Assembly (NCBI GenBank): GCA_003142375.1
Contig: PLME01000020.1
Coordinates: 1 to 42,764 of the forward strand
Source of the DNA: Dehalococcoidia bacterium
GTDB lineage: Bacteria; Chloroflexota; Dehalococcoidia; GIF9; UBA5629
Length of the DNA stretch: 42,764 nucleotides
Direction: 5' to 3'
The translations under genes were made by a program, and so were the position numbers. Under the pieces are notes generated by a model, which did not search any database, was not told where the DNA came from, and worked only from the letters and a program-made list of their open reading frames with translations. This document shows positions 15,956 through 25,211 of this stretch, one piece after another. The first letter of the stretch is position 1. Each line of letters begins with the position of its first letter.

Positions 15956-15971
15956 TATTGGAGGCCGAGAC

Positions 15972-17381
15972 TTGGAAGAAAAACCTAAATCCAAAATCAA
16001 TCTGAATAGAGTTGAAATGCCACGCCAGGACCCCAAGGTGCGGGCACATAATTATAAAGAGGTGGCGCTGGGCTACACCGATGAAATGGTCAAAGAGGAA
16101 GCGTCACGCTGCATCCAGTGTCCCAAGCGCATGTGTGTGAGCGGCTGCCCGGTGAACGTGGATATCCCCGAGTTCATCAAGGCGGTGCGCGAGGGCGACA
16201 TGCCCGAGGCCGTGAAGATACTTAAGAGCAAGAACGCTCTTCCCGCCATCTGCGGCAGGGTCTGCCCTCAGGAGACACAGTGCGAGGCAGTCTGCACCCT
16301 GGCCAAGAAAAACGCCCCCATCGCCATCGGCCGCATCGAAAGGTACGTGGCCGACTGGGACCTGGGCAATAAGGAAAAGAGGTCGCCTACCGAGCTGCCC
16401 CCACCCACCGGCAAAAAGGTGGCGGTGATCGGCTCCGGCCCCGCCGGGCTGGTCTGCGCCGCCGACCTGGCCAAGCTGGGACACAAAGTCACCATGTACG
16501 AAGCCCTGCATACTGCGGGCGGCGTGCTGATGTACGGCATCCCCGAGTTCAGGCTGCCCAAGAAAGTAGTGCAGGCCGAAGTTGATTATGTAAAATCACT
16601 GGGCGTGGACGTCCAACTCGACTCCGTGATGGGCAAGCTGGCTACCGTCGATGAGCTTCTTGCCAACAAGTTCGACGCCGTGTTCCTGGGGACGGGCGCC
16701 GGGCTTCCCATGTTCCTGGATATACCGGGAGAGAACCTCAACGGGGTCTACTCGGCCAACGAGTTCCTGACCCGAGTCAACCTGATGAAGGCCTACCTCT
16801 TCCCCGATTATGACACACCGATCAAGATCGGCAAAAAAGTGGCGGTCATCGGCGGCGGCAATGTGGCCATGGATTCCGCCAGGTGCGCGCTCAGGCTGGG
16901 CGCAGATGAGGTCTATATAGTTTACAGGCGCTCCCGCACCGAGCTGCCGGCACGCCACGAAGAGGTGGAGAACGCCGAGGAAGAAGGCATTATCTTCAAG
17001 TTCCTGACCAATCCCAAGCAGATCATCGGCGATGATAAGAGCTGGGTCAAGTCCATGGAATGCTTCGAGATGGAACTGGGCGAGCCCGATGCCAGCGGAC
17101 GCAGGCGTCCCGTGGTCAAACCGGGCAGCGAGTTCATCATCGACGTGGACGTGGTAGTCGTAGCCCTGGGCACAACACCCAACCCGCTGATACCGTCGAC
17201 GACCAAAGGCCTGGATATCACCAAACACGGCACCGTGGTGGCCGATGAGCAGACCGGCAAGACCGTTAAAGACAGGGTCTGGGCGGGAGGCGACGTCGTG
17301 ACCGGCGCGGCCACCGTCATTAGCGCCATGGGCGCAGGCAAAAGGGCCGCCGCCTCGATAGACGCCTTTTTGAAGAAGTAA
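15972..17381 (+). CDS. nfnB: NfnB-type NADPH-binding subunit (GltD/glutamate synthase small-chain family)
   Basis: The protein has 469 residues. The N-terminal ~150 residues carry two 4Fe-4S sites (CIQCPKRMCVSGCP and CGRVCPQETQCE...C). The FAD fold begins near 150 with GSGPAGLVCA, the NADPH fold near 290 with GGGNVAMDSA, and the FAD-closing stretch WAGGDVVTGAATV lies near the end. No glutamate synthase large subunit is nearby and nfnA precedes it, so it is read as NfnB rather than GltD. The start is a TTG at 15972 with GGAGG eight bases upstream. In characterised NfnAB enzymes, this subunit carries out flavin-based bifurcation linking NADPH, NADH and ferredoxin. Confidence 0.85.
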   Translation: MEEKPKSKINLNRVEMPRQDPKVRAHNYKEVALGYTDEMVKEEASRCIQCPKRMCVSGCPVNVDIPEFIKAVREGDMPEAVKILKSKNALPAICGRVCPQETQCEAVCTLAKKNAPIAIGRIERYVADWDLGNKEKRSPTELPPPTGKKVAVIGSGPAGLVCAADLAKLGHKVTMYEALHTAGGVLMYGIPEFRLPKKVVQAEVDYVKSLGVDVQLDSVMGKLATVDELLANKFDAVFLGTGAGLPMFLDIPGENLNGVYSANEFLTRVNLMKAYLFPDYDTPIKIGKKVAVIGGGNVAMDSARCALRLGADEVYIVYRRSRTELPARHEEVENAEEEGIIFKFLTNPKQIIGDDKSWVKSMECFEMELGEPDASGRRRPVVKPGSEFIIDVDVVVVALGTTPNPLIPSTTKGLDITKHGTVVADEQTGKTVKDRVWAGGDVVTGAATVISAMGAGKRAAASIDAFLKK

Positions 17382-17386
17382 TGCGT

Positions 17387-17412
17387 GGGCGGGCGATGGC
17401 CCGCCCTTTTCT
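17387..17412 (+). terminator. Intrinsic terminator after nfnB
   Basis: A perfect 8-bp GC stem (GGGCGGGC / GCCCGCCC) with a GATG loop is followed directly by TTTTCTT, five bases after the nfnB stop codon. It should end the three-gene oxidoreductase transcript. Confidence 0.85.
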
Positions 17413-17422
17413 TCCTCCCACA

Positions 17423-17735
17423 CGTCATTGCGAGCGAAGCGAAGCAATCCCTTATCCATAGATACGTCATTGCGAAGCCGATCGCAATTGGCTGAAGCAA
17501 TCCTTTGATCGAAGGCGATTGCCCGTCCTAATTCCATGAGATTGCCACGTCACTACGTTCCACGCAATGACGTTGTTAATAGAGGGCAAGGGCATTGAAG
17601 TCTTTTCATAGCCAACGACGTGGGACACGTATTACAGCGATGAAATGCTCCGCGCAGGGGGCGTTGAAGAGGGGCTAAAGCCCCTCTTATTAATGGGGTT
17701 CCTCTCTCCCTGAGGGAGAGGGCCGGGGTGAGGGT
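17423..17735. repeat. Dispersed three-part palindromic repeat, copy 3, inverted
   Basis: Here the modules run in the opposite order to copies 1 and 2. The CGTCATTGCGAG...CGCAATGACG element comes first (17423-17572, carrying an additional internal partial copy), then the AAGAGGGGCTAAAGCCCCTCTT hairpin (17667-17688), then the CCTCTCCCTGAGGGAGAGG / GGTGAGGG module (17701-17735). The 17382-17851 gap holds this copy, the terminator and a promoter, and no gene. Confidence 0.8.
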
Positions 17736-17786
17736 ATAAATCCCTTGAGTTTAGAGTATCGAACCACTCAATCGTCCTTACGGCAC

Positions 17787-17814
17787 TTGAATATTGTTAT
17801 ATTATAGCTATAAT
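17787..17814 (+). promoter_or_regulatory. Putative promoter of the large PAS/GAF/HD-GYP gene
   Basis: TTGAAT (17787-17792) and TATAAT (17809-17814) are 16 bases apart, 38 bases before the ATG at 17852. The surroundings are AT-rich, in contrast to the adjoining repeat. Confidence 0.5.
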
Positions 17815-17851
17815 GTAATCCTCGGAGAGAATAAATGTAGTTGGTGGCTCG

Positions 17852-20800
17852 ATGAAGATATTCAAGAGGGGGGGGAGCAAAAAACCAGCCAAGCCTGTTG
17901 CACTGGCTAGTACCCAAAATATTGTCCCCGGGGGCACTACCGCAAATATCAAGAACCCATCTAACATACTTCAAAGCTTTATTGACAGCTCTAATTCCCC
18001 TATTTTTTCTATCGGCAGTGATTACTGTTACACCAGCTTTAATAAAAGCCACGCTTCCGTCATGAAGTCGCTGTACGGAGTTGATATTCAACTGGGCAAG
18101 AGCCTGCTGAATTACATGACTGTGAAGGTGGACTGTGAGAAAGCCAGGGAAAATCTCGATCGAGTTTTGTCAAAGGCTGAAACAGTTATAGAAGAAGCTT
18201 ATTCCGGCGATGAATTATTATCCCGTCGCTATTTCGAAGTGTCTCATAGTCCAATTATTAATCGGGCCGGGAATGTGGAGGGTGTCCTGGTGATGGCGCA
18301 GGATATCACCGAACGCAAGAAAGCCGAGGAAGCGCTGGTTGAGAGCGAAGATCAACTTAGATCCTCCCTGGAGAATGCCCCTGACGGCGTCTATATGAAC
18401 GACCTCGATGGCACCTTCCTCTACGTTAACCGCAAGTGCGAGGAGATATCGGGTTATCAGCGTGAAGAGGTTATAGGTAAAAACTTCCTGGAGGTGAATC
18501 TTATCCCCGAGAATAGCCTGACCATGGCTTCCGAGTTGTTTCAGGATACTATTAATGGTGAATCCACGAGTTCTGCTGAATTGGAACTCATCAGGAAGGA
18601 CGGCCGCCGTGTACCCATAGAAATCAGAGCCAATGTCGTGCGGTATAAAGGCCAGGCAGTCATGCTCTCCTTTGTCAGGGACACAAGCGAGCGGAAGCGG
18701 GTTGAGTCAGCCCTGCAGGAGAGCGAACAAAGCTACCGCCGGCTGGCTGCGTACCATAAGCAGCTCAACGATATTTCAATTTCATTTATTGAGGCAGATG
18801 ACAAGCAAAACCTGTTCGATAGAATTACAGAGTCCTTCCGTCTTCTTACGGGTGCTATGGGAGCGACTTTTTCGCTTTATGATCAGCAAACGCGGGACCT
18901 AAAAGTCGTATCAGTATCAATCGACCCTGTCTACAGGCATAAAGTGGACTTCCTTTTGGGACCTGATTTGTTCGATATGCGCATGCCGATTAGTGCAGAT
19001 GTTATGGAGGAAATGCTCAGCCAGGGCATTAGAAGACTAAAAGACCTGCACGAACTTTCATTCGGGGGAATACCCCAGGACATCTCCGATGCAGCCATGG
19101 CAGCTACCGGGTGCCAACAGATAATTGGCCTTGCTATGGTTTATGCTTCAGAGCTGATCGGCACCTGTGCAGCATATTTGCCGGGAGATCAGCCTGTCGT
19201 GCCGGACGATGCATTAAAAACCTACGCATACATAGCCGGGCTGGCGGTTAAACGCAAGCGTGCGGAGGAAACTCTGCAAAAGACCGAGAATACCTACCGC
19301 CTGCTGGCGGAAAACATACACGACACCGTGTGGATGATGGACATGGACCTGAATGTTACGTGGGTGAGCCCGTCAAGTGCGAAATTAAGGGGCTTCAGCC
19401 TGGATGAAATACTTGCCCTGCCGCTGGACAGGCAATTGACCCCTGAGTCGCTTGGAAAAGCAGTGAACTTGTGGGGGAAATGGATGCATATTGAGCAGGA
19501 GGGACACACTCCGGAACCTGGCGGCTCCATTTCGATAGAGTTGGAGTTCATCTGCAAAGACGGCCATACGGTCTTGCTCGACTGCACACTCCAGTTCATC
19601 AGGGACGAGAAGGGAAAGGCAACGGGCATTCTTGCTGCTGGAAGGGATATAACCGAGCGCCGGGCTGCCGAGTTGGCCCGGGAAGTGAGCGAAAAGAACT
19701 ATCGCCTGCTGGCAGAAAATACCGCTGACGTCGTAACCATTATGGATATGGACTTTAATATAACATGGTTATCATCCTCTGGTGAAAAGCTGACCGGCTA
19801 TAGCCGCGAAGAGCAAAAATCTTTGCCCCTGGAAAAGCAAATGACGCAGGAATCGCTGGAGCGGGCATTAAAACAGTTTGCGGCTGAGTTGGAACGGGAA
19901 AAGTCAGGCACAGCCGAACCTGACCGCTACCAGGATATGGAGCTTGAAATTTATCATAAGGACGGGCATACCCTGTGGACTGAGAACAGGATCCGGTTTA
20001 TCAGGGACGACCAGGACAAGGCCGTCGGCATATTGATGCAGGGCAGGGATATAACTGAGCGCAGGCAGGTGAATGAGAAACTTCGTCAGAGCGAGGCGCA
20101 ATACCGCTTACTGTCGGAACATACAACAGACTTTGTCTGGCTTATGGATATGAACCTTAATCCTACGTATCAGAGTCCCTCTGCGGAAAAACTTACCGGC
20201 TTTACGCACCAGGAGCTAATAGAGCTGCCCCTGGATAAGCGCGTGACTCCCGAGTCGCTCAAACTAGCGGCCGGGCTGTTTTTTGAGGAATTGCCAAAGA
20301 TAGAGAATGACCCCGAGTACAATCCGGTCCGCTCATTGGAGCTTGAGATTTACCGCAAGGATGGCACGACACTATGGTCGGATAATAAGTTCAGTGTTAT
20401 ACGGGATGAGGATAGCAATCCTGTGTCCATCCTTGGCGAGGCCAGGGACATCAGCGAGCGCAGGCGGGCGGAGGAAGCGCTGCGGGAGAGCGAAACACAA
20501 TACCGCATGCTGGCCGAGCACACGGCAGACACTGTATGGCTGATGGATAGGGATTTTAAGATAACGTACGTTAGCCCCACCGTACAAAAACTCCGAGGCT
20601 TCACGCCCCAGGAGATACTGGAAATGGCGCTGGAAAAGCAGCTCACGCCGGACTCGCTCAAATTAGCGTATGAACTGTTTTTTGAGGAGCTACCCAAGGT
20701 GGATGCAGACTCAAGCTATAATCCCATCTACACACTGGAACTTGAATTTTCTCGCAAGGATGGCACCACCGTGTGGACGGAAAGTAAGTTCAGCATCATA

Positions 20801-21865
20801 CGTGACGGAAGCGGCAAAGCGGTGTCCCTTCTGAGCGAGGCCCGGGACATCACCGAGCGCAGAGAGGCAGGGAGAAGAATTAGAGAAAGCGAGATTTTAT
20901 ATCGAAGCCTTATTGAGACTTCACCGGATGCTATAGGACTCATGGATATAAATGGAACTATTATGATGTATAACAAACAGGCCTTGGAAGTATTCGGCTT
21001 TGAGTTGACAGACGATTTAAGGGGCAAGAACATCATCGACATGGTATCCCCCGAATACTACAAGGAATCAATCAAGAACGCGGAAAAACTTCAGAAGTCG
21101 GAAATTATCAGAAATTGGGAAGTGACCAGCCATAAAAAAGATGGACGGCTATTTTGGGTGGAGATTAGTACTTCAATGATATTTGATGAAGAGGGCAAAC
21201 CGAAATCAATTATGGCAGTTTTTAAAGATATCAGCGAGCGCAAGTTATCCGAAGAAAAACTTGCAAAAAGCTACGCTTCTCTGAAGAAAACTTTTAATGA
21301 CGCCGTCAATACCATGGTCAAAATTGTGGAAATGAGAGACCCGTATACTGCAGGCCATCAGCATAAAGTGGCCGACCTGGCATCTGCCATCGCTAGAGAA
21401 ATGAAATTTGAAGATACCCGAATTGAGCAGCTCACGATGGCGGCAGTAATTCATGATATCGGTAAAATGTATGTTCCTTCCGATATACTCAGCAAACCCG
21501 GAAAACTTACCGATATGGAATTTAGATTGGTAAAAACCCACTCCCAGTGCGGCTACGATATTGTAAAAGGCATGGATTTCCCTTATCCTGTCGCAGAGGC
21601 CATCTTGCAGCACCATGAAAGGCTGGACGGATCAGGGTATCCCAATCAGTTGAAAGGTGAGGACATGCTATTGGAAGCAAAAATACTTGCAGTTGCAGAC
21701 GTGATTGAAGCCATGTTTTCACACCGCCCATACCGGCCGGCATTGGGAATAGAGAAAGCACTCGACGAAATATCCAAGAACAAAGGCAGACTGTATGACC
21801 CCGGTGTGGTGGATGCTTGTCTTGCGATCTTTAACAGCGGTAAGTTCGAGTTTAAACCTGTTTAA
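17852..21865 (+). CDS. Large PAS/GAF/HD-GYP protein, probable cyclic-di-GMP phosphodiesterase
   Basis: The 1337-residue protein has PAS domains at about residues 40-150 and 160-280, a GAF domain at about 295-470, then five more PAS domains (475-600, 610-735, 740-865, 870-995, 1000-1115). A C-terminal HD-GYP domain covers 1140-1337 with HDIGK and HHERLDGSGYP intact. The repeated PAS units near 740-995 resemble each other and the third PAS of the protein at 6787-9411, so the array grew by internal duplication. No membrane segment is visible. The ATG start has only a weak GGTGG upstream. The role inferred is lowering cyclic-di-GMP in response to several small-molecule or redox inputs. Confidence 0.9.
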   Translation: MKIFKRGGSKKPAKPVALASTQNIVPGGTTANIKNPSNILQSFIDSSNSPIFSIGSDYCYTSFNKSHASVMKSLYGVDIQLGKSLLNYMTVKVDCEKARENLDRVLSKAETVIEEAYSGDELLSRRYFEVSHSPIINRAGNVEGVLVMAQDITERKKAEEALVESEDQLRSSLENAPDGVYMNDLDGTFLYVNRKCEEISGYQREEVIGKNFLEVNLIPENSLTMASELFQDTINGESTSSAELELIRKDGRRVPIEIRANVVRYKGQAVMLSFVRDTSERKRVESALQESEQSYRRLAAYHKQLNDISISFIEADDKQNLFDRITESFRLLTGAMGATFSLYDQQTRDLKVVSVSIDPVYRHKVDFLLGPDLFDMRMPISADVMEEMLSQGIRRLKDLHELSFGGIPQDISDAAMAATGCQQIIGLAMVYASELIGTCAAYLPGDQPVVPDDALKTYAYIAGLAVKRKRAEETLQKTENTYRLLAENIHDTVWMMDMDLNVTWVSPSSAKLRGFSLDEILALPLDRQLTPESLGKAVNLWGKWMHIEQEGHTPEPGGSISIELEFICKDGHTVLLDCTLQFIRDEKGKATGILAAGRDITERRAAELAREVSEKNYRLLAENTADVVTIMDMDFNITWLSSSGEKLTGYSREEQKSLPLEKQMTQESLERALKQFAAELEREKSGTAEPDRYQDMELEIYHKDGHTLWTENRIRFIRDDQDKAVGILMQGRDITERRQVNEKLRQSEAQYRLLSEHTTDFVWLMDMNLNPTYQSPSAEKLTGFTHQELIELPLDKRVTPESLKLAAGLFFEELPKIENDPEYNPVRSLELEIYRKDGTTLWSDNKFSVIRDEDSNPVSILGEARDISERRRAEEALRESETQYRMLAEHTADTVWLMDRDFKITYVSPTVQKLRGFTPQEILEMALEKQLTPDSLKLAYELFFEELPKVDADSSYNPIYTLELEFSRKDGTTVWTESKFSIIRDGSGKAVSLLSEARDITERREAGRRIRESEILYRSLIETSPDAIGLMDINGTIMMYNKQALEVFGFELTDDLRGKNIIDMVSPEYYKESIKNAEKLQKSEIIRNWEVTSHKKDGRLFWVEISTSMIFDEEGKPKSIMAVFKDISERKLSEEKLAKSYASLKKTFNDAVNTMVKIVEMRDPYTAGHQHKVADLASAIAREMKFEDTRIEQLTMAAVIHDIGKMYVPSDILSKPGKLTDMEFRLVKTHSQCGYDIVKGMDFPYPVAEAILQHHERLDGSGYPNQLKGEDMLLEAKILAVADVIEAMFSHRPYRPALGIEKALDEISKNKGRLYDPGVVDACLAIFNSGKFEFKPV

Positions 21866-21938
21866 TACCCACTGGCTGCCCGCAGGATCAAATCCTACAA
21901 TCAGTACGTGGCGTTGAAGAAGGAACTATTCCTGTAGC

Positions 21939-22072
21939 TGTCATCACGAGCGAAGCGAAGCAATCCTTTGAACGAATGCGTTGCCGGACCTGATTACGTG
22001 AGATTGCTTCGTCGTAACACTCCTCGCAATGACATTGTTAATAGAGGACTGGGAGAAGGCCGGGGTGAGGGT
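21939..22072. repeat. Dispersed palindromic repeat, copy 4, partial and inverted
   Basis: A TGTCATCACGAG...CTCGCAATGACA element (21939-22034) is followed by a shortened GGGAGAAGGCCGGGGTGAGGG module. The central hairpin module is missing. It directly precedes the T-box promoter, in the 21866-22506 gap between the PAS/GAF/HD-GYP gene and trpB. Confidence 0.7.
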
Positions 22073-22074
22073 TG

Positions 22075-22104
22075 TTGACAGCCCACCGTCACTTCATTTA
22101 ATAT
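22075..22104 (+). promoter_or_regulatory. Putative promoter of the T-box / trpB transcript
   Basis: A consensus TTGACA (22075-22080) is followed after 18 bases by TAATAT (22099-22104). Transcription would start near 22111, just before the T-box stem I. Confidence 0.5.
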
Positions 22105-22124
22105 TATGCCTAATTGAATATTGT

Positions 22125-22390
22125 AAAGGCTGTGAACGGGGATAGTACATTTCGCAGCGAAGGCTACAGAGAGTCAGGCCAGGTGAGAGCTGACGCCGGA
22201 ACGGAAATCGAATGGGCCCGGGAGCCGCAAACCGAAAGGAATTATCCGAGTAGGCTTTGACGCAGGGATAGCGTGATCACAATCCAGGGTATCGCCGCAA
22301 GGCCGTACCCGCTAAAGATGGTCTAGTATGGACTAATAAGGGTGGCACCGCGAAGCAAAGCCTCTCGCCCCTTAAGGCGAGAGGCTTAAT
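22125..22390 (+). promoter_or_regulatory. T-box riboswitch, tryptophan-specific
   Basis: The universal T-box sequence GGGTGGCACCGCG lies at 22340-22352, and upstream is a typical stem I with an AGTA element, the CAGAGAG stretch and a GGTGAGAGC apical motif. Aligning the specifier loop (GAA-codon-GCCCGGGAG) places the specifier triplet TGG at 22213-22215, the tryptophan codon. Uncharged tRNA-Trp should pair with it and with the T-box bulge, stabilising the antiterminator and letting transcription reach trpB. The specifier agrees with the downstream gene, which supports the assignment strongly. Confidence 0.9.
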
Positions 22391-22395
22391 TTATT
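22358..22395 (+). terminator. T-box-controlled terminator hairpin
   Basis: A perfect 12-bp stem (AAGCCTCTCGCC / GGCGAGAGGCTT, 22358-22387) with a six-base loop follows the T-box sequence directly, and an AATTTATTTT tail follows it. It competes with the antiterminator formed by 22340-22352 and nearby bases. Confidence 0.85.
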
Positions 22396-22506
22396 TTACG
22401 GAGGTTTTTATCAAGATGACAGCTTATATGTGGCCCGGTGGGGCCGAATAGTATCAGTCAACAAACAGTGAACATTATCATTTATTAAATATAAGGAGAT
22501 ACGAAA

Positions 22507-23877
22507 GTGAAAGAAGAGACCAAGATTTTCCTAAAAGAAAAAGAGATGCCGACCAAATGGTATAACATACAGGCCGACCTGCCCAAGCCCCTACCTCCGA
22601 TACTACACCCCCAGACGCATGAGCCGACCATTCTGCCCCCGCCGCTCTTCCCTGCAGCATTGAACGAGCAGGAGTTCAGCAAAGAGCGCTTTATCGAGAT
22701 ACCGGATGAGGTACAGGCAGTCTATAAAATGTACCGCCCGACCCCCCTCATACGCGCCTTCAGACTGGAAAAAGCACTGGGCACCCCGGCCAAGATTTAC
22801 TATAAATACGAAGGCGTCAGCCCGGCTGGCAGCCACAAGCTCAACACCGCCATCGCGCAGGCCTATTACAACAAGAAGGCCGGCATCAAGCGCCTGGCTA
22901 CAGAGACCGGCGCCGGTCAGTGGGGAAGCGCGCTTGCTTTGGCCTGCCAGTACATGGGACTGGAATGCAAGGTCTATATGGTCAAGGTCAGCTATAACCA
23001 GAAGCCCTACCGCCGCATCATGATGGAGACCTGGGGCGCCACCGTCATTCCCAGCCCCAGCAACGAAACGAATTTCGGCAGGCAGATGCTGGCTGAAGAT
23101 CCCAACTGCCCCGGCAGCCTTGGCATCGCCATCAGCGAAGCCTGCGAAGATGCCTTCAGCCGCGACGACACCAGCTACTCCCTGGGCAGCGTGCTCAACC
23201 ATGTGATCATGCACCAGTCCATCATCGGCCTGGAGACACAGCTACAACTGGAAAAAGCCGGCGTCGAGGCCGATATGGTTATTGGCTGTGTAGGCGGCGG
23301 CAGCAACTTCGGCGGCATGGCCGTCCCCTTCATCGCAGATAAGATTAAGAAAGGCAAGAAAACACAAATGATCGCCGTCGAACCCAACGCCTGCCCCAGC
23401 ATGACCAAGGGCCCTTACACCTGGGACCTGGGTGATGTAGCCGGCATGGCCCCCATCTGCAAGATGTTCACGCTCGGCCACGCCTTCATACCCTCACCCA
23501 TCCATGCAGGAGGCCTGCGCTATCACGGCATGTCGCCGCTGGTTTCACACATGCACAAACTCGGTCTCCTCGAAGCCAGGGCAGTCGATCAGAAAGCCAC
23601 CTTCGAGAGTGCCATCACATTCGCCCGCACAGAGGGCATCATCCCCGCCCCTGAACCATCCCATGCCATCAAGGTACTCATCGATGAAGCGCTTAACTGC
23701 AAGAAGTCCGGCGAGAAGAAGACCATCGTGCTGTGCCTGAGTGGACACGGCCATTTCGACCTGGGCGCTTACGACCAGTACCTCTCCGGCAAACTGGAAG
23801 CCGACGCCTACAATGAAGAAAGCGTTAAAAAGGCTCTGTCCCAGCTTCCCAAAGTCGATTACGTAGAATCCAAATAA
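22507..23877 (+). CDS. trpB: Tryptophan synthase beta chain, TrpB2 type
   Basis: The 456-residue protein is a PLP-dependent enzyme that joins indole and serine into tryptophan. The PLP lysine lies in AGSHKLNTA, and the phosphate-binding loop is the [11 protein letters not shown] stretch. The ~60-residue N-terminal extension and the overall length mark the TrpB2 subfamily (COG1350), which usually works without a tight TrpA partner. No other trp gene is next to it, in keeping with indole salvage or a scattered pathway. The start is a GTG at 22507 after AAGGAG. Expression should be governed by the T-box leader just upstream, rising when charged tRNA-Trp is scarce. Confidence 0.93.
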   Translation: MKEETKIFLKEKEMPTKWYNIQADLPKPLPPILHPQTHEPTILPPPLFPAALNEQEFSKERFIEIPDEVQAVYKMYRPTPLIRAFRLEKALGTPAKIYYKYEGVSPAGSHKLNTAIAQAYYNKKAGIKRLATETGAGQWGSALALACQYMGLECKVYMVKVSYNQKPYRRIMMETWGATVIPSPSNETNFGRQMLAEDPNCPGSLGIAISEACEDAFSRDDTSYSLGSVLNHVIMHQSIIGLETQLQLEKAGVEADMVIGCVGGGSNFGGMAVPFIADKIKKGKKTQMIAVEPNACPSMTKGPYTWDLGDVAGMAPICKMFTLGHAFIPSPIHAGGLRYHGMSPLVSHMHKLGLLEARAVDQKATFESAITFARTEGIIPAPEPSHAIKVLIDEALNCKKSGEKKTIVLCLSGHGHFDLGAYDQYLSGKLEADAYNEESVKKALSQLPKVDYVESK

Positions 23878-23888
23878 ACAGTATATAG

Positions 23889-23913
23889 CGGCGGGGGCGC
23901 TACGCCCCCGCCG
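23889..23913 (+). terminator. GC hairpin after trpB
   Basis: CGGCGGGGGCG and CGCCCCCGCCG form a perfect 11-bp stem with a three-base loop, 12 bases after the trpB stop. There is no T-run, so it may be a weak terminator or an RNA-stabilising end. Confidence 0.5.
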
Positions 23914-23918
23914 AACTC

Positions 23919-23973
23919 ACCTTCGTACAAAGGATTGCTTCACCCCGATTGCATCGGGGTGAAGCAATGACGT
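23919..23973. repeat. Dispersed palindromic repeat, half copy 5
   Basis: Only the right half of the ~100-base element is present, from ACCTTCGTACAAAGGATTGC to CAATGACGTG, with an internal CACCCCGAT...ATCGGGGTG stem. It sits between trpB and the htrA-type gene. Confidence 0.7.
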
Positions 23974-23984
23974 GTTACGGCCTT

Positions 23985-24013
23985 TTGCCAGTCATATAGC
24001 TTTGTGCTACAAT
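23985..24013 (+). promoter_or_regulatory. Putative promoter of the HtrA-type protease gene
   Basis: TTGCCA (23985-23990) and TACAAT (24008-24013) are exactly 17 bases apart, 34 bases before the ATG at 24048. Confidence 0.5.
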
Positions 24014-24047
24014 CCTGCACAATTCCGTTAAACAGGTGATTGATGTC

Positions 24048-25193
24048 ATGAAAAAAACTTTTTCAGCTTTGCTGCTTTTGTGTGTATTGATCGTCAGCAC
24101 TTCGTGCTATTTTGAAGTAACGTCCAACGGGTTCCAGGCGGGCACGCAGCCCCCGGCCCAAACTCAAACGCAAGCGCAGCCCGCTCCCGCCAATATAACG
24201 CCTCCCGATGCGAGCTGGACCGCCCCCGTTGCCTCCGCGAACTCGCCGGTGCTGCCCGGCATTACCGACGTAGTGCAGCAGGCCTACCCTTCGGTGGTGA
24301 CCATAACCACCGAGCAGGTAGTCAACGACATGTTCAGCAGGCAGGTAACCCAGTCGGGCGCAGGTTCAGGCTGGATACTCGATAAGAGCGGCATTATCGT
24401 GACCAACAACCACGTGGTAGAAGGCGCCAATAAGGTGGCCGTTCAATTCTCGGACGGCAAAACCTTCGAAGGCAACGCCTCCAATGTATTCCGCGACCCT
24501 TTGACCGACCTGGCTATCGTCAAGGTCGATATGCAGAACCTGCCGGCGGCAACCGTCGGCGACTCCTCCGCCCTGCGTGTAGGCGACTGGCTGGTGGCGC
24601 TGGGCAACCCCCTGGGACAGGGCATCCGCGCTTCGGAGGGCATAGTCAGCGGCCTTAAGATCACGCTTTCAATGAACGACCAGGAATCTTTATACGACCT
24701 GATCGGGACCTCGGCGGCCATCAACCCGGGCAACAGCGGCGGCCCGCTTTTGAATTTGAAAGGACAGGTCATAGGCATAACCAGCGCAAAAATCTCGGAG
24801 GTCGGCGTGGAAGGGCTGGGCTACGCCATCAGCATTAATTCGGCTATGCCGATATTACAGGAGCTCATTAACAAGGGCTACGTTACACGCCCCTTCCTGG
24901 GGGTTGAGCTGTACACAGTCAACGATTACGTTGCCTACTATAATGGCCTGGGCGTTAACCAGGGCGCAGTCATCACCTTCGTGCAGCCGGGCAGCCCTGC
25001 AGCCAAGGCGGGTTTGAAAAAGCTGGATGTGATTACCAAATACCAGGGGCAGGATATCGCGGATGCACCAACTCTATTAAACGACCTGCGCAACTCGAAG
25101 ATAGGCGACGTCGTGAGCATTACCTACATGCGGGGAAAGGCCACGCTTAACACCACCGTTACGCTCATCACCAGCCCACCGCCCACTCAATAA
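24048..25193 (+). CDS. HtrA/DegP-family serine protease, probable lipoprotein
   Basis: From the ATG at 24048, which has AGGTGAT seven bases upstream, the protein is 381 residues; a GTG at 24036 is a less likely start. It begins with a basic residue pair, a Leu-rich helix and a Cys in VSTSC, a lipoprotein-like signal. A Pro/Gln/Thr-rich linker of ~40 residues leads to a trypsin-like domain with the full catalytic triad: H122 (NNHVVEG), D154 (DPLTDLAIV) and S230 (GNSGGP). A single PDZ domain fills the C-terminal ~100 residues. Such proteins degrade misfolded proteins outside the membrane under stress. It appears to be a single-gene unit. Confidence 0.9.
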   Translation: MKKTFSALLLLCVLIVSTSCYFEVTSNGFQAGTQPPAQTQTQAQPAPANITPPDASWTAPVASANSPVLPGITDVVQQAYPSVVTITTEQVVNDMFSRQVTQSGAGSGWILDKSGIIVTNNHVVEGANKVAVQFSDGKTFEGNASNVFRDPLTDLAIVKVDMQNLPAATVGDSSALRVGDWLVALGNPLGQGIRASEGIVSGLKITLSMNDQESLYDLIGTSAAINPGNSGGPLLNLKGQVIGITSAKISEVGVEGLGYAISINSAMPILQELINKGYVTRPFLGVELYTVNDYVAYYNGLGVNQGAVITFVQPGSPAAKAGLKKLDVITKYQGQDIADAPTLLNDLRNSKIGDVVSITYMRGKATLNTTVTLITSPPPTQ

Positions 25194-25211
25194 GCTTTAA
25201 GCCCGTAGGTG

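Noticed and set aside
16596-17537. Long minus-strand frame opposite nfnB
   Set aside because: It is a shadow of nfnB and runs into the repeat and terminator region, without a ribosome binding site or recognisable motif.
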